Positions 17,555 to 23,887 of a DNA stretch of 32,132 nucleotides are shown piece after piece. Source of the DNA: Gordonia sp. UBA5067 (GTDB taxonomy: Bacteria; Actinomycetota; Actinomycetes; Mycobacteriales; Mycobacteriaceae); assembly GCF_002414845.1 (NCBI RefSeq), contig NZ_DIAX01000059.1, forward strand, positions 107,991 to 140,122. The letters are read 5' to 3'. The notes below the pieces were generated by a model. That model searched no databases and was not told where the DNA came from. It saw nothing but the letters and a program-made list of their open reading frames with translations. A program made the translations under genes and the position numbers. Numbering within the stretch: position 1 is the stretch's first letter; every line of letters starts with the position of its first letter.

Positions 17555-17578
17555 GGGGCCTGATACTTCGCCTTTCCG
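17555..17578 (-). pseudogene. 24-nt fragment of the ctaJ-like gene
   Basis: Bases 17555-17578 match 18730-18753 inside the ctaJ-like gene at 23 of 24 positions. In one frame on the minus strand they read GKAKYQAP against GKTKYQAP in the intact gene. Homology stops abruptly on both sides. This is best read as the scar of a duplication or rearrangement. Confidence 0.5.
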
Positions 17579-17621
17579 GAGACAGCGCGCCGCCAAAGTT
17601 CGCGAGGAGGCTGCCGTCGCG

Positions 17622-17966
17622 TCAGACCTTGCCGAGTACCGCCTCCGAAAGCAGTAGCGCGACGGGGAGGAAGCCAAGAACAGTGGCCAGCACGACCATC
17701 CACGAGCGATCGTGCCGACGGATGATCGCCACGGCGCCGGTGCCGATCGAAGCCAGTCCGGTCGCCCAGATGGACAGCCCCCACACACCGAACCACCAGT
17801 TGTCACCGAAGCTGCCGGGCAGATCAACAAGGTCGAAAGCAAGTGACAGCAGGATCAGGACGACGCTGGTCAGGGTGAGCGCTCCGAGCGCCACAGCCCA
17901 GCGGCCAACCCGAGACTGTGGTACCGAGGAGCGCTTGTCTGGATGGACGCTGCCATGCTTAACCAT
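17622..17966 (-). CDS. Small membrane protein, function unknown
   Basis: 114 aa from ATG 17966 (MVKHGSVHPDKRSSVPQSRVGRW). After a basic, cytoplasm-like N-terminus there are three hydrophobic segments at about 24-45, 57-78 and 89-110, separated by short loops. The second segment is Trp-rich (NWWFGVWGLSIW). There are no catalytic motifs or cysteines. A -10 TAGAGT (17978-17973) lies 6 nt before the ATG, so a leaderless mRNA is likely. That -10 box lies just past the recognisable transposase remnant, so the gene may have acquired its present promoter by insertion. No family recognised. Confidence 0.65.
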   Translation of the reverse strand: MVKHGSVHPDKRSSVPQSRVGRWAVALGALTLTSVVLILLSLAFDLVDLPGSFGDNWWFGVWGLSIWATGLASIGTGAVAIIRRHDRSWMVVLATVLGFLPVALLLSEAVLGKV

Positions 17967-17988
17967 GTCTGAACTCTAATCTCGCCTC

Positions 17989-18042
17989 GCCGCGGTGGCG
18001 GTGTTCGTGGTTGTACCACTCGGTAAATTCGATCATGAATTC
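17989..18042 (-). pseudogene. Remnant of an IS3-type transposase (integrase core, C-terminal part)
   Basis: Read on the minus strand, 18 codons give EFMIEFTEWYNHEHRHRG. This is close to the WYNHEHRHxG block near the end of the rve/DDE integrase domain in IS3-family OrfB transposases. The frame then drifts to EARLEFRHG and stops at 17959. None of the DDE region or inverted ends was found nearby, so only a scar remains. Confidence 0.6.
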
Positions 18043-18063
18043 CCCTGCCTGACTGAGGGTTGA

Positions 18064-18119
18064 GGTGGTCCACAACCACCGACAAGGGCGGCCGGAGCGA
18101 TATTCGCTCCGGCCGCCCT
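18064..18119 (-). terminator. Strong hairpin after the DUF5130 gene
   Basis: AGGGCGGCCGGAGCGA (18085-18100) pairs perfectly with TCGCTCCGGCCGCCCT (18104-18119) around a 3-nt loop, 18 nt past the stop of the gene at 18137. A second small hairpin (GGTGGT 18064-18069, ACCACC 18075-18080) follows. The central arms equal those of the hairpin at 16269. Confidence 0.75.
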
Positions 18120-18136
18120 CGTCGGGTAACGCGCGC

Positions 18137-18607
18137 CTACGGGGTGACGGCCGCGGTGGTCATCACGCGCAGTGCCGAAACCAAGCCGTCGATCAGGTCG
18201 CCGCGGCGGAAAGCACCCGCCGCCGCGGTCACGCCGAGTGCCGCAACACGGTCGTTGACCCGGCCGGCGACCGCGGCACCGGAGACCACGGCGATGTCTT
18301 TCGAATTCGGCGACACCGCGATGAGGGTGCCGTGGGCCGGCTCCGGGCCCTTGAGCAGGATCTCCCGAGCGCCGGCCACCGGATCGGCACCAAGGTCGCC
18401 GAGGTAGACCGAGAAGCGAACCCGGGCTTCCTCCGAGCAGGTCTTCAGCGCCTCGTCGAGGCGCAACAGTTCGTCGGGTGCGAACGGGAAGCCGGGAACC
18501 TCGGAATCGGGGAAGCGCACTCCCGACACCCGACCACTGTTGGTGACGACGGTGCCGATGGGCAGGTCGCCGACGGGACTGGCTGCAACGATGTCACCAC
18601 TTGCCAT
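18137..18607 (-). CDS. DUF5130 family protein (PRSAF1-like position)
   Basis: 156 aa from ATG 18607 (MASGDIVAASPVGDLPIG). The body fits DUF5130: LDEALKTCSEEARVRFSVYLGDLGADP, then GTLIAVSPNSKDIAVVSGAAVAGRVNDR, a TPM-like alpha/beta arrangement, ending with a hydrophobic stretch. Its start overlaps the end of the ctaJ-like gene by 14 nt, so translation is coupled. In M. smegmatis the gene in this place (MSMEG_4692, next to MSMEG_4693) was, as I recall, found in cryo-EM structures of the CIII2CIV2 supercomplex and named PRSAF1. Transfer of that role is by position and pairing, not by alignment. A strong hairpin follows the stop. Confidence 0.72.
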   Translation of the reverse strand: MASGDIVAASPVGDLPIGTVVTNSGRVSGVRFPDSEVPGFPFAPDELLRLDEALKTCSEEARVRFSVYLGDLGADPVAGAREILLKGPEPAHGTLIAVSPNSKDIAVVSGAAVAGRVNDRVAALGVTAAAGAFRRGDLIDGLVSALRVMTTAAVTP

Positions 18608-18854
18608 GAGCGGCGCCTCCTTCGGTGTCGGACTCGTGCGCGTGCGCGGGGAGGGCCATGTTGGGCACCTCGGTCGCCGAGAAGAGGATCGGCGCGTGAT
18701 CCCAGGGCTGATCCAGGGTGTAGCGCGCCGGGGCCTGATACTTCGTCTTTCCGAAGAAGGTCAGGTACATCATCGAAAGCACACACAAGATCACCGCAGT
18801 ACACACCGCGATGACCACCGGGAGCCCGATGGGGACGATGAGGTCTTCCACCAT
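18594..18854 (-). CDS. ctaJ: Small membrane protein, probable CtaJ-like subunit of cytochrome aa3 oxidase
   Basis: 86 aa from ATG 18854 (MVEDLIVPIGLPVVIAVC), with AGAAGAG upstream. One transmembrane helix (about 8-34) is followed by FFGKTKYQAPARYTLDQPWDHAPILFSATEV, a conserved-looking cytoplasmic or extracytoplasmic tail, and a His/Asp/Glu-rich end. Rv2468A and MSMEG_4693 occupy this place, and I recall MSMEG_4693 as CtaJ, an accessory subunit seen in the bcc-aa3 supercomplex. The gene overlaps the DUF5130 gene by 14 nt. A -10-like TAAATT (18895-18890) overlaps the upstream TetR stop, so it may have its own promoter. Another single-helix protein is possible, but gene pairing and order favour CtaJ. 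Confidence 0.65.
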   Translation of the reverse strand: MVEDLIVPIGLPVVIAVCTAVILCVLSMMYLTFFGKTKYQAPARYTLDQPWDHAPILFSATEVPNMALPAHAHESDTEGGAAHGKW

Positions 18855-18895
18855 GTCTGATCTCTTCTCTCTCGGTTGACTGTGAGATGAATTTA

Positions 18896-19498
18896 TCAGT
18901 GTGCGGGCGCGCAGCGCAGCGCGGGCAGAACATAGCGTCGAAAATGTCGCCGAACCGACTGTGGGTCGTCGGCGTCGACGTGCCGCCCGGCCACGCTGCC
19001 GAGGCTGATCATTACGCGGGCCACCCATTCAGCGGCCTCGTCGAGATCGGTTTCGGGATGGATGTCGCCGTCACGCACGGCCTCGCCGAGATACCGGTGC
19101 CAGAACCCGGCGAGGTCGGGCACCAGTCCCGCGACGCCGACACCGATCGCCGCGGCGAACTCCTCGGGTTCGACGGTGCGCAACCGCATCAGCGTCGCGC
19201 CCGGGTCATCGTAGGCCCGCCGGCCAATCGCCACGCCGGCGACCAGCCGGTCCTCGAATCCATCGATCGCCTCGAGTTCGGCATGGTTGCGCTCCCACGT
19301 CGTCTCGACCAGGCGCATCAGTGCCGCACCCACCAACGCGTTCTTGTCGGGGAAGAGCCGGTAGAGCCATGCCCGGGACACCTCGGCCCGCTCGGCGACC
19401 GTACTCATCGTCGTCGCGCGAATGCCCTTGTCGGCGAGTAGATCATCAGCCACGTCGAGCAATCGTTCCCGAGTCGTCATGGCGTCCGAACGGGTCAT
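18896..19498 (-). CDS. TetR family transcriptional regulator
   Basis: 200 aa from ATG 19498 (MTRSDAMTTRERLLDVADDLL). That start is favoured because a -10 TACACT (19512-19507) ends 8 nt before it, fitting a leaderless mRNA; ATG 19480 is the alternative. The N-terminal helix-turn-helix is clear (TTMSTVAERAEVSRAWLYRLFPDKNALVGAAL, about 28-60). The C-terminal half is the variable ligand domain. The frame appears to extend across the divergent monooxygenase gene, which is an antisense shadow. It is divergent from the monooxygenase/hydrolase pair with a 69-bp gap that contains a likely operator, so it probably represses them and itself. The ligand is unknown. Confidence 0.88.
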   Translation of the reverse strand: MTRSDAMTTRERLLDVADDLLADKGIRATTMSTVAERAEVSRAWLYRLFPDKNALVGAALMRLVETTWERNHAELEAIDGFEDRLVAGVAIGRRAYDDPGATLMRLRTVEPEEFAAAIGVGVAGLVPDLAGFWHRYLGEAVRDGDIHPETDLDEAAEWVARVMISLGSVAGRHVDADDPQSVRRHFRRYVLPALRCAPAH

Positions 19499-19506
19499 GG
19501 ATGTGC

Positions 19507-19561
19507 AGTGTAGGCCGATGCAGCAGAAACAGGTAGACAGTTTCCACAGTCTGTGTACCCT
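19507..19561. promoter_or_regulatory. Divergent promoters and probable TetR operator
   Basis: TAGACAG (19534-19540) and CTGTGTA (19551-19557) form a 24-bp imperfect palindrome with a 10-nt spacer and 6/7 matching half-sites. It covers the monooxygenase -35 (TAGACA, 19534-19539) and the first bases of its -10 (TACCCT, 19556-19561), with a 16-nt spacer. The -10 ends 6 nt before ATG 19568, so that mRNA would be leaderless. The TetR -10 is TACACT on the minus strand. Confidence 0.55.
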
Positions 19562-19567
19562 CCCACT

Positions 19568-20947
19568 ATGACGCAACCCACAGTCGCGGTGATCGGCGCT
19601 GGAATCAGCGGATTGACCTCGGCGAAGATGCTCACCGATTACGACGTCGAGCACACCGTCTTCGAAGCGTCCGACCGCATCGGCGGCAACTGGGCCTTCG
19701 GCAATCCCAACGGCCACTCGAGCGCGTATCGGTCGCTTCATATCGACACCTCCAAACATCAACTCTCCTTCCGCGACTTCCCGATGCCACCGGACTACCC
19801 CGACTTCCCGCACCACACTCAGATCAAGCAGTACCTGGAGGACTATGCCGAGGCCTTCGGCCTCAACCGCAACATCGAGTTCGAGAACGGAGTCGTCCAC
19901 GCCGCCCGCCTCCCCGGCGGCGGCTGGGAACTGGACACGCAGCGCAGTGGCACCCGCCGTTTCGATCTGCTCGTCGTCGCCAACGGGCATCACTGGGATC
20001 CGCGCTACCCGGACTTCCCGGGCGAGTTCAGCGGCATCGAGATGCACGCGCACCACTACATCGACATCAACACGCCGCACGACTTCACCGGAAAGCGCAT
20101 TCTCGTCGTCGGCCTGGGCAACAGCGCCGCCGACATCGCGGTGGAACTCTCGTCCAAGGCGCTGCAGAACACCCTCACCCTCTCGACCCGGTCGGGGGCG
20201 TGGATCGTACCCAAGTACTACTTCGGCAAGCCGGCCGACAAGTTCTACCGCACCTCGCCGCACATCCCGCTCAGCTGGCAGCGCAAGGCCCTGCAAGTGA
20301 TGATGCCGCTGGCCGGGCGCCCCGAGGAATTCGGCCTGCCGACGCCGAACCACAAGTTCTTCGAGGCGCATCCCACCCAGTCCCTCGACCTGCCGCTTCG
20401 CCTCGGCTCCGGCGATGTGATCCCCAAGCCCAACATCGCCCGGCTCGACGGCGACACCGTCCACTTCGACGACGGGACTTCCGCCGACTTCGACATCATC
20501 ATCTACGCGACCGGTTACAACATCACCTTCCCGTTCTTCGACGAAGACTTCATCTCCGCGCCCGACAATCGAATCGATCTGTACAAGCGGATGTTCTACC
20601 CGGGCATCGACGACCTGGTCTTCCACGGCTTCGCCCAGGCCACCCCAACGCTGTTCCCGTTCGTCGAATCCCAGGCCCGACTCGTCGGCGCATATGCGGT
20701 CGGCAACTACCGCCTGCCGCCGGTCGAACAGATGCGCCGGGTGATCGACGACGATATGGCGCTCTACACCGGCCATATGCTCGACCGGCCGCGCCACACC
20801 CAGCAGCTCGACTACTTCGTCTACGAGCACAACATGCGGACCAAGGAGCTCCCCGCCGGCCTGGTCCGCGCGCGACAGCAGGGACCGCCCCGCTGGGCCG
20901 GCGTCGGAGTCACCCCCTCGACAACGACAACGGAGGCGAGCGCATGA
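19568..20947 (+). CDS. Flavin-containing monooxygenase / Baeyer-Villiger-type monooxygenase
   Basis: FAD- and NADPH-dependent oxygenase, cytoplasmic. 459 aa from ATG 19568 (an in-frame GTG at 19553 is less likely because it lies in the promoter). FAD-binding GAGISGL is at 10-16 and the FMO/BVMO fingerprint FSGIEMHAHHY at 154-164 (FxGxxxHxxxY). The second Rossmann motif VGLGNSAADIA is at 181-191 and the late ATGY motif (IIYATGYNITFPFF) is present. The Tyr-ending fingerprint points to the FMO branch more than to classical BVMOs. It overlaps the downstream hydrolase by 4 nt (ATGA). Oxygenase plus hydrolase suggests oxidation of a ketone or heteroatom substrate followed by ester cleavage; the substrate is unknown. 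Confidence 0.9.
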   Translation: MTQPTVAVIGAGISGLTSAKMLTDYDVEHTVFEASDRIGGNWAFGNPNGHSSAYRSLHIDTSKHQLSFRDFPMPPDYPDFPHHTQIKQYLEDYAEAFGLNRNIEFENGVVHAARLPGGGWELDTQRSGTRRFDLLVVANGHHWDPRYPDFPGEFSGIEMHAHHYIDINTPHDFTGKRILVVGLGNSAADIAVELSSKALQNTLTLSTRSGAWIVPKYYFGKPADKFYRTSPHIPLSWQRKALQVMMPLAGRPEEFGLPTPNHKFFEAHPTQSLDLPLRLGSGDVIPKPNIARLDGDTVHFDDGTSADFDIIIYATGYNITFPFFDEDFISAPDNRIDLYKRMFYPGIDDLVFHGFAQATPTLFPFVESQARLVGAYAVGNYRLPPVEQMRRVIDDDMALYTGHMLDRPRHTQQLDYFVYEHNMRTKELPAGLVRARQQGPPRWAGVGVTPSTTTTEASA

Positions 20948-21873
20948 CGCCCGGCACGACCCCCCTATCGCGCGGGGCCCGCACCGATGTCACGTTCCTC
21001 AGCGGCGGGGTCAATTGTGCCGCCTGGTTCTACCCCGCCGTCGGGGCGAGTCCCGCCCCCGTCGTCGTCATGGGACATGGCATCGGCGGCACCAAGGACT
21101 CCGGGCTCGACCCGTACGCCCGGGCGCTGCAAGCCGCAGGGTTCGCCGTCTTCGCCTTCGACTACCGCGGGTTCGGCGAATCGGCCGGCACCCCCCGCCA
21201 ACACGTCTGCATGCACGACCAGATCTCGGACTATGACGCCGCCTGCGCCGCGGCCGCCCGCCAGCCCGGGGTCGACCCGGCAGCGATTGTGCTGTGGGGG
21301 GTTTCGCAATCGGGTGGGCACGTTTTCGACGTCGCCAGCCGCCGCAGCGACATCGCCGCGGTGATCGCGGTGGTGCCGATGGTCAACGGCCCGGCCGCCG
21401 CTCGTCACGCGCTGCCGCTGCACACGCCGCGCAGCCTGCTGCGGTCCACGACGACGGGGTGGCGCAGCTCGGCCCGCCAGCTGATGGGCAAATCGCCCGC
21501 CACGATCCCTATCGTCGCGCAGCCGGGCGGATTCGGCGCACTGACCGCACCCGGCTATTACGAAGCCGCGACCGCCCTGGCCGGCCCATCGTGGCGCAAC
21601 GAGATCGACGCGACGATCGGCACCCAACTCGCCGCCTATCGGCCGGGCCGGCACGCAAAGCTGATCACCGCCCCGGTCCTCGTGCAGATCGCCGACCTCG
21701 ACCAGGCCGCACCCCCGCACGCGGCGGCCAAGGCGGCCTTCGCCGCGCGGGCCGAAGTACGACACTATCCCTGTGACCACTTCGACGTGTTTGCCGGCGT
21801 CGCCGGCAACAACTGGTTCCATCGCTGTGCGGCCCACCAGGTCGACTTTCTCCGCCGCCGACTCGGCGCGTAG
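20944..21873 (+). CDS. Alpha/beta hydrolase
   Basis: 309 aa from ATG 20944, overlapping the monooxygenase stop as ATGA, with GGAGG 7 nt upstream. The oxyanion region is GHGIGGTKD (44-52) and the typical FDYRGFGES strand follows (72-80). The nucleophile elbow is GVSQSGG with Ser121, a GxSxS variant of GxSxG. The acid is probably in IADLDQAAPP and the base is the His of CDHFDVF. No signal peptide, so cytoplasmic. Translational coupling implies it acts on the product of the monooxygenase, for example an ester made by Baeyer-Villiger oxidation (inference). It converges on the HNH gene with 12 nt between stops. Confidence 0.87.
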   Translation: MTPGTTPLSRGARTDVTFLSGGVNCAAWFYPAVGASPAPVVVMGHGIGGTKDSGLDPYARALQAAGFAVFAFDYRGFGESAGTPRQHVCMHDQISDYDAACAAAARQPGVDPAAIVLWGVSQSGGHVFDVASRRSDIAAVIAVVPMVNGPAAARHALPLHTPRSLLRSTTTGWRSSARQLMGKSPATIPIVAQPGGFGALTAPGYYEAATALAGPSWRNEIDATIGTQLAAYRPGRHAKLITAPVLVQIADLDQAAPPHAAAKAAFAARAEVRHYPCDHFDVFAGVAGNNWFHRCAAHQVDFLRRRLGA

Positions 21874-21885
21874 GACCGGCCCCCG

Positions 21886-22443
21886 TCACGCCGCTAGGTA
21901 CTGCTCCCACACCGGATCGATGTCGGACACGGTCGCCAACAGCCGCCAGTGCTGACCCTTCGGTGCCACCGGCTCGCGATGCAATGTCCAGCCGATCTCG
22001 TGGAGCAGTCGGTCGGCCTTACGCCGATTGCAGGGCACACAGCATGCAACACAGTTGTCCCAGGTGTTCGCCCCGCCACGGCTGCGCGGGACGACGTGGT
22101 CGATCGTGGTCGCCCGGGAACCGCAATACCCACAGCGCGACGCGTCGCGACGCATCAGCGCGGCCCGTGTCAGGGGAATCTGGGCCCGGTACGGCACTCG
22201 GACGAAGTGGTTCAACCGGATCACCGACGGAACCGCGACCGCCAGTTGCTCGGAGTGTGCGATCGCATGGTCCTCGTCCTCGTGGACCGTCTCGGCGCGA
22301 CCGGTGATGGTGAGGACGATCGCCCGGCGCGTCGACACGACGGTGAGCGGCTCGAAGGTGGCGTTGAGCAGCAGCACGCGTTGCCGTTGCCACGAAATCG
22401 CGATCACAGTGTCAAGGGAACCATGCCCAGCGCTGGCGCGCAC
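21886..22443 (-). CDS. HNH endonuclease family protein (Rv2469c-like)
   Basis: 185 aa if started at GTG 22443; an in-frame GTG at 22407 (VIAISWQRQRVLLLN) is an equally plausible start because neither has a clear Shine-Dalgarno. The HNH/zinc core is CGYCGSRATTIDHVVPRSRGG followed by NCVACCVPCNRRKADR, with paired CxxC ligands and the catalytic His of DHV. The N-terminal part (LLLNATFEPLTVVSTRRAIVL) is the conserved lead of a widespread actinobacterial HNH family whose role is not known to me. It is not associated with a methylase or phage genes. It follows the lipase on the same strand by 33 bp containing a nested palindrome. Confidence 0.85.
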   Translation of the reverse strand: MRASAGHGSLDTVIAISWQRQRVLLLNATFEPLTVVSTRRAIVLTITGRAETVHEDEDHAIAHSEQLAVAVPSVIRLNHFVRVPYRAQIPLTRAALMRRDASRCGYCGSRATTIDHVVPRSRGGANTWDNCVACCVPCNRRKADRLLHEIGWTLHREPVAPKGQHWRLLATVSDIDPVWEQYLAA

Positions 22444-22450
22444 TCGATAT

Positions 22451-22480
22451 GTGACCGGTGCGCACCGACCACGGCGTCAC
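22451..22480. repeat. Nested palindrome between lipase and HNH genes
   Basis: CGGTGCGCACCG (22456-22467) is a perfect 12-bp palindrome, inside a wider GTGAC (22451-22455) / GTCAC (22476-22480) pair that touches the lipase stop. It could be an operator or a small hairpin. Confidence 0.3.
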
Positions 22481-23394
22481 ACCGGGATTCCCGGCTGACA
22501 CGGAACCGCTGTCGCACGGTCCGGGTCGAGGTGGTTGAGGACCATCGCAATGACCCCCCGGTCGTAGAGGAGTGCGAGGTGTCCGACCATCGAACTCGGG
22601 CAGGCCGTCTGCACGAGTACATTGGTCACGTTCGGCGCGGGCGGCAGCAACGCGTTCTGGGTTGGGGTGACGAATTCGTCGTGGGTACTCGCAATCGCCA
22701 CATACCGAACGCGTGGATCGGTCTTTCGCAGCTGGATGTAGGTATTCGGGTCGGCGAATTCATTGCACCCCGGACACGGGCCCTCCAGCAGCTTCCGCAT
22801 CCCGGGGATCTCCACGGTGGCCAACCCGCTCACGGTGGGATAGCCGGAGACGACGCCGCCGACCGAGATCGCCCGAAATACCTTTGCCGCTCCGCCGTAG
22901 TGCTTGATGTAGATCGATTGCACGGTACCGCCGAGCGAGTGCCCGATGACGTCGACCTGGTGCGCGCCGGTACGGGCGCGCACCGTGTCGACGAAGGCCG
23001 ACAATTGTCGCGCCGACACCGCCATCTTGTTCAGGTTGCCAAAGGGCCCGCCCGGGGGGAGCTGCCCGGTGGTGAGCGTGAACACGCAGTAGCCCTCGTT
23101 GGCCAGGCGCGGGGCCATCGCCTGCCAGCTGTTGTACTGGTTCGCCATGAATCCGTGAACCAGAATGACCGGTCGCGGATGTGCCGCGCTGCGGCACGCG
23201 AAGCGGTTTGCCCCCGGCGGCGGCGTATTGGGCGCCAGACTCCCGCCGCCGAAGGCCGAGAAAAGGTCATAGTTGACCGGGTACTGCGGGCGCGCGGCCG
23301 CCTCGCCGGTGAGTCCCGCTGCGACGATCACGGCGACGGCCGCCGCCGCCGCGGTCGAGAGTCGCCGCCACCTGCCACGCCACGCTCGTATCAC
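22477..23394 (-). CDS. Secreted lipase/esterase (alpha/beta hydrolase)
   Basis: 305 aa from GTG 23394, preceded by AGGGGG at good spacing; the GTG 12 nt further upstream (23406) is an alternative. Residues 1-35 form a twin-basic-like signal peptide (RAWRGRWRRLSTAAAAAVAVIVAAGLTGEAA). The mature enzyme has the oxyanion HGFMANQ at 80-86, the nucleophile elbow GHSLGG with Ser153, and Asp/His candidates in STHDEFVTP and VGHLALLYDRGV. Four cysteines suggest disulfides outside the cell. It resembles class 2 bacterial triacylglycerol lipases/esterases of Gordonia and Rhodococcus. Likely role: hydrolysis of external fatty-acid esters. Confidence 0.88.
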   Translation of the reverse strand: MIRAWRGRWRRLSTAAAAAVAVIVAAGLTGEAAARPQYPVNYDLFSAFGGGSLAPNTPPPGANRFACRSAAHPRPVILVHGFMANQYNSWQAMAPRLANEGYCVFTLTTGQLPPGGPFGNLNKMAVSARQLSAFVDTVRARTGAHQVDVIGHSLGGTVQSIYIKHYGGAAKVFRAISVGGVVSGYPTVSGLATVEIPGMRKLLEGPCPGCNEFADPNTYIQLRKTDPRVRYVAIASTHDEFVTPTQNALLPPAPNVTNVLVQTACPSSMVGHLALLYDRGVIAMVLNHLDPDRATAVPCQPGIPV

Positions 23395-23466
23395 CCGTAT
23401 CCCCCTGATCACCGCGATGTGGTCCAGTCGTGACGGTAACGCAGATTCGCCCCCGTAAGGCTGGTT

Positions 23467-23865
23467 GTGGACAATGAGGGCGTGCCCAGTTTCTACGAGG
23501 AAGTCGGCGGCCACGCGACGTTCGAGGCCATCACCAAGCGGTTCTATGCGGAGGTCGCGCGCGATGAGATCCTGCGCCCGATGTATCCCGAGGAGGACCT
23601 GGGGCCGGCGCAGCGCCGCCTGCGCATGTTTCTCGAGCAGTATTGGGGCGGACCCCACACCTACGCCGACGAGCGTGGCCACCCCCGGTTGCGAATGCGT
23701 CACGTGCCGTATCGCATCGGCCCCATCGAGCGGGATGCGTGGCTACGCTGCATGGAGACGGCCATCGCCGAAGTCAGCGCCGACGTGCTCGACGACGAAC
23801 ATCGCCATACGCTGCTGGACTATCTGAACCGGGCCGCCACCTCGCTGGTGAACGCACCACTGTGA
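23467..23865 (+). CDS. glbO: Truncated haemoglobin O (group II)
   Basis: Haem protein for oxygen/NO chemistry, possibly peripheral to the membrane. 132 aa from GTG 23467 (TAAGG 6-7 nt upstream). GTG 23482 would give 127 aa, closer to the mycobacterial 128 aa, but has its purine run directly against the codon. Group II residues are present: Tyr27 (B10), Tyr40 (CD1), proximal His79 (F8, in RMRHVP) and Trp92 (G8, in RDAWLRCM). The block [26 protein letters not shown] is almost unchanged from M. tuberculosis GlbO. The alpha-glucosidase gene follows 22 nt later, the same glbO-aglA pairing as Rv2470-Rv2471. Confidence 0.95.
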   Translation: MDNEGVPSFYEEVGGHATFEAITKRFYAEVARDEILRPMYPEEDLGPAQRRLRMFLEQYWGGPHTYADERGHPRLRMRHVPYRIGPIERDAWLRCMETAIAEVSADVLDDEHRHTLLDYLNRAATSLVNAPL

Positions 23866-23887
23866 CCTGAAGGGGATCTGGAGCACG

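Noticed and set aside
19499..20830. TetR frame extending another 440 codons upstream
   Set aside because: It is antisense to the monooxygenase, which has clear FAD and NADPH motifs; regulator homology begins only at 19498.
21770..21790. TGTGA half-site as a further CRP/GlxR operator
   Set aside because: Inside a coding region without the paired TCACA; only 15150-15165 has both halves at the right spacing.
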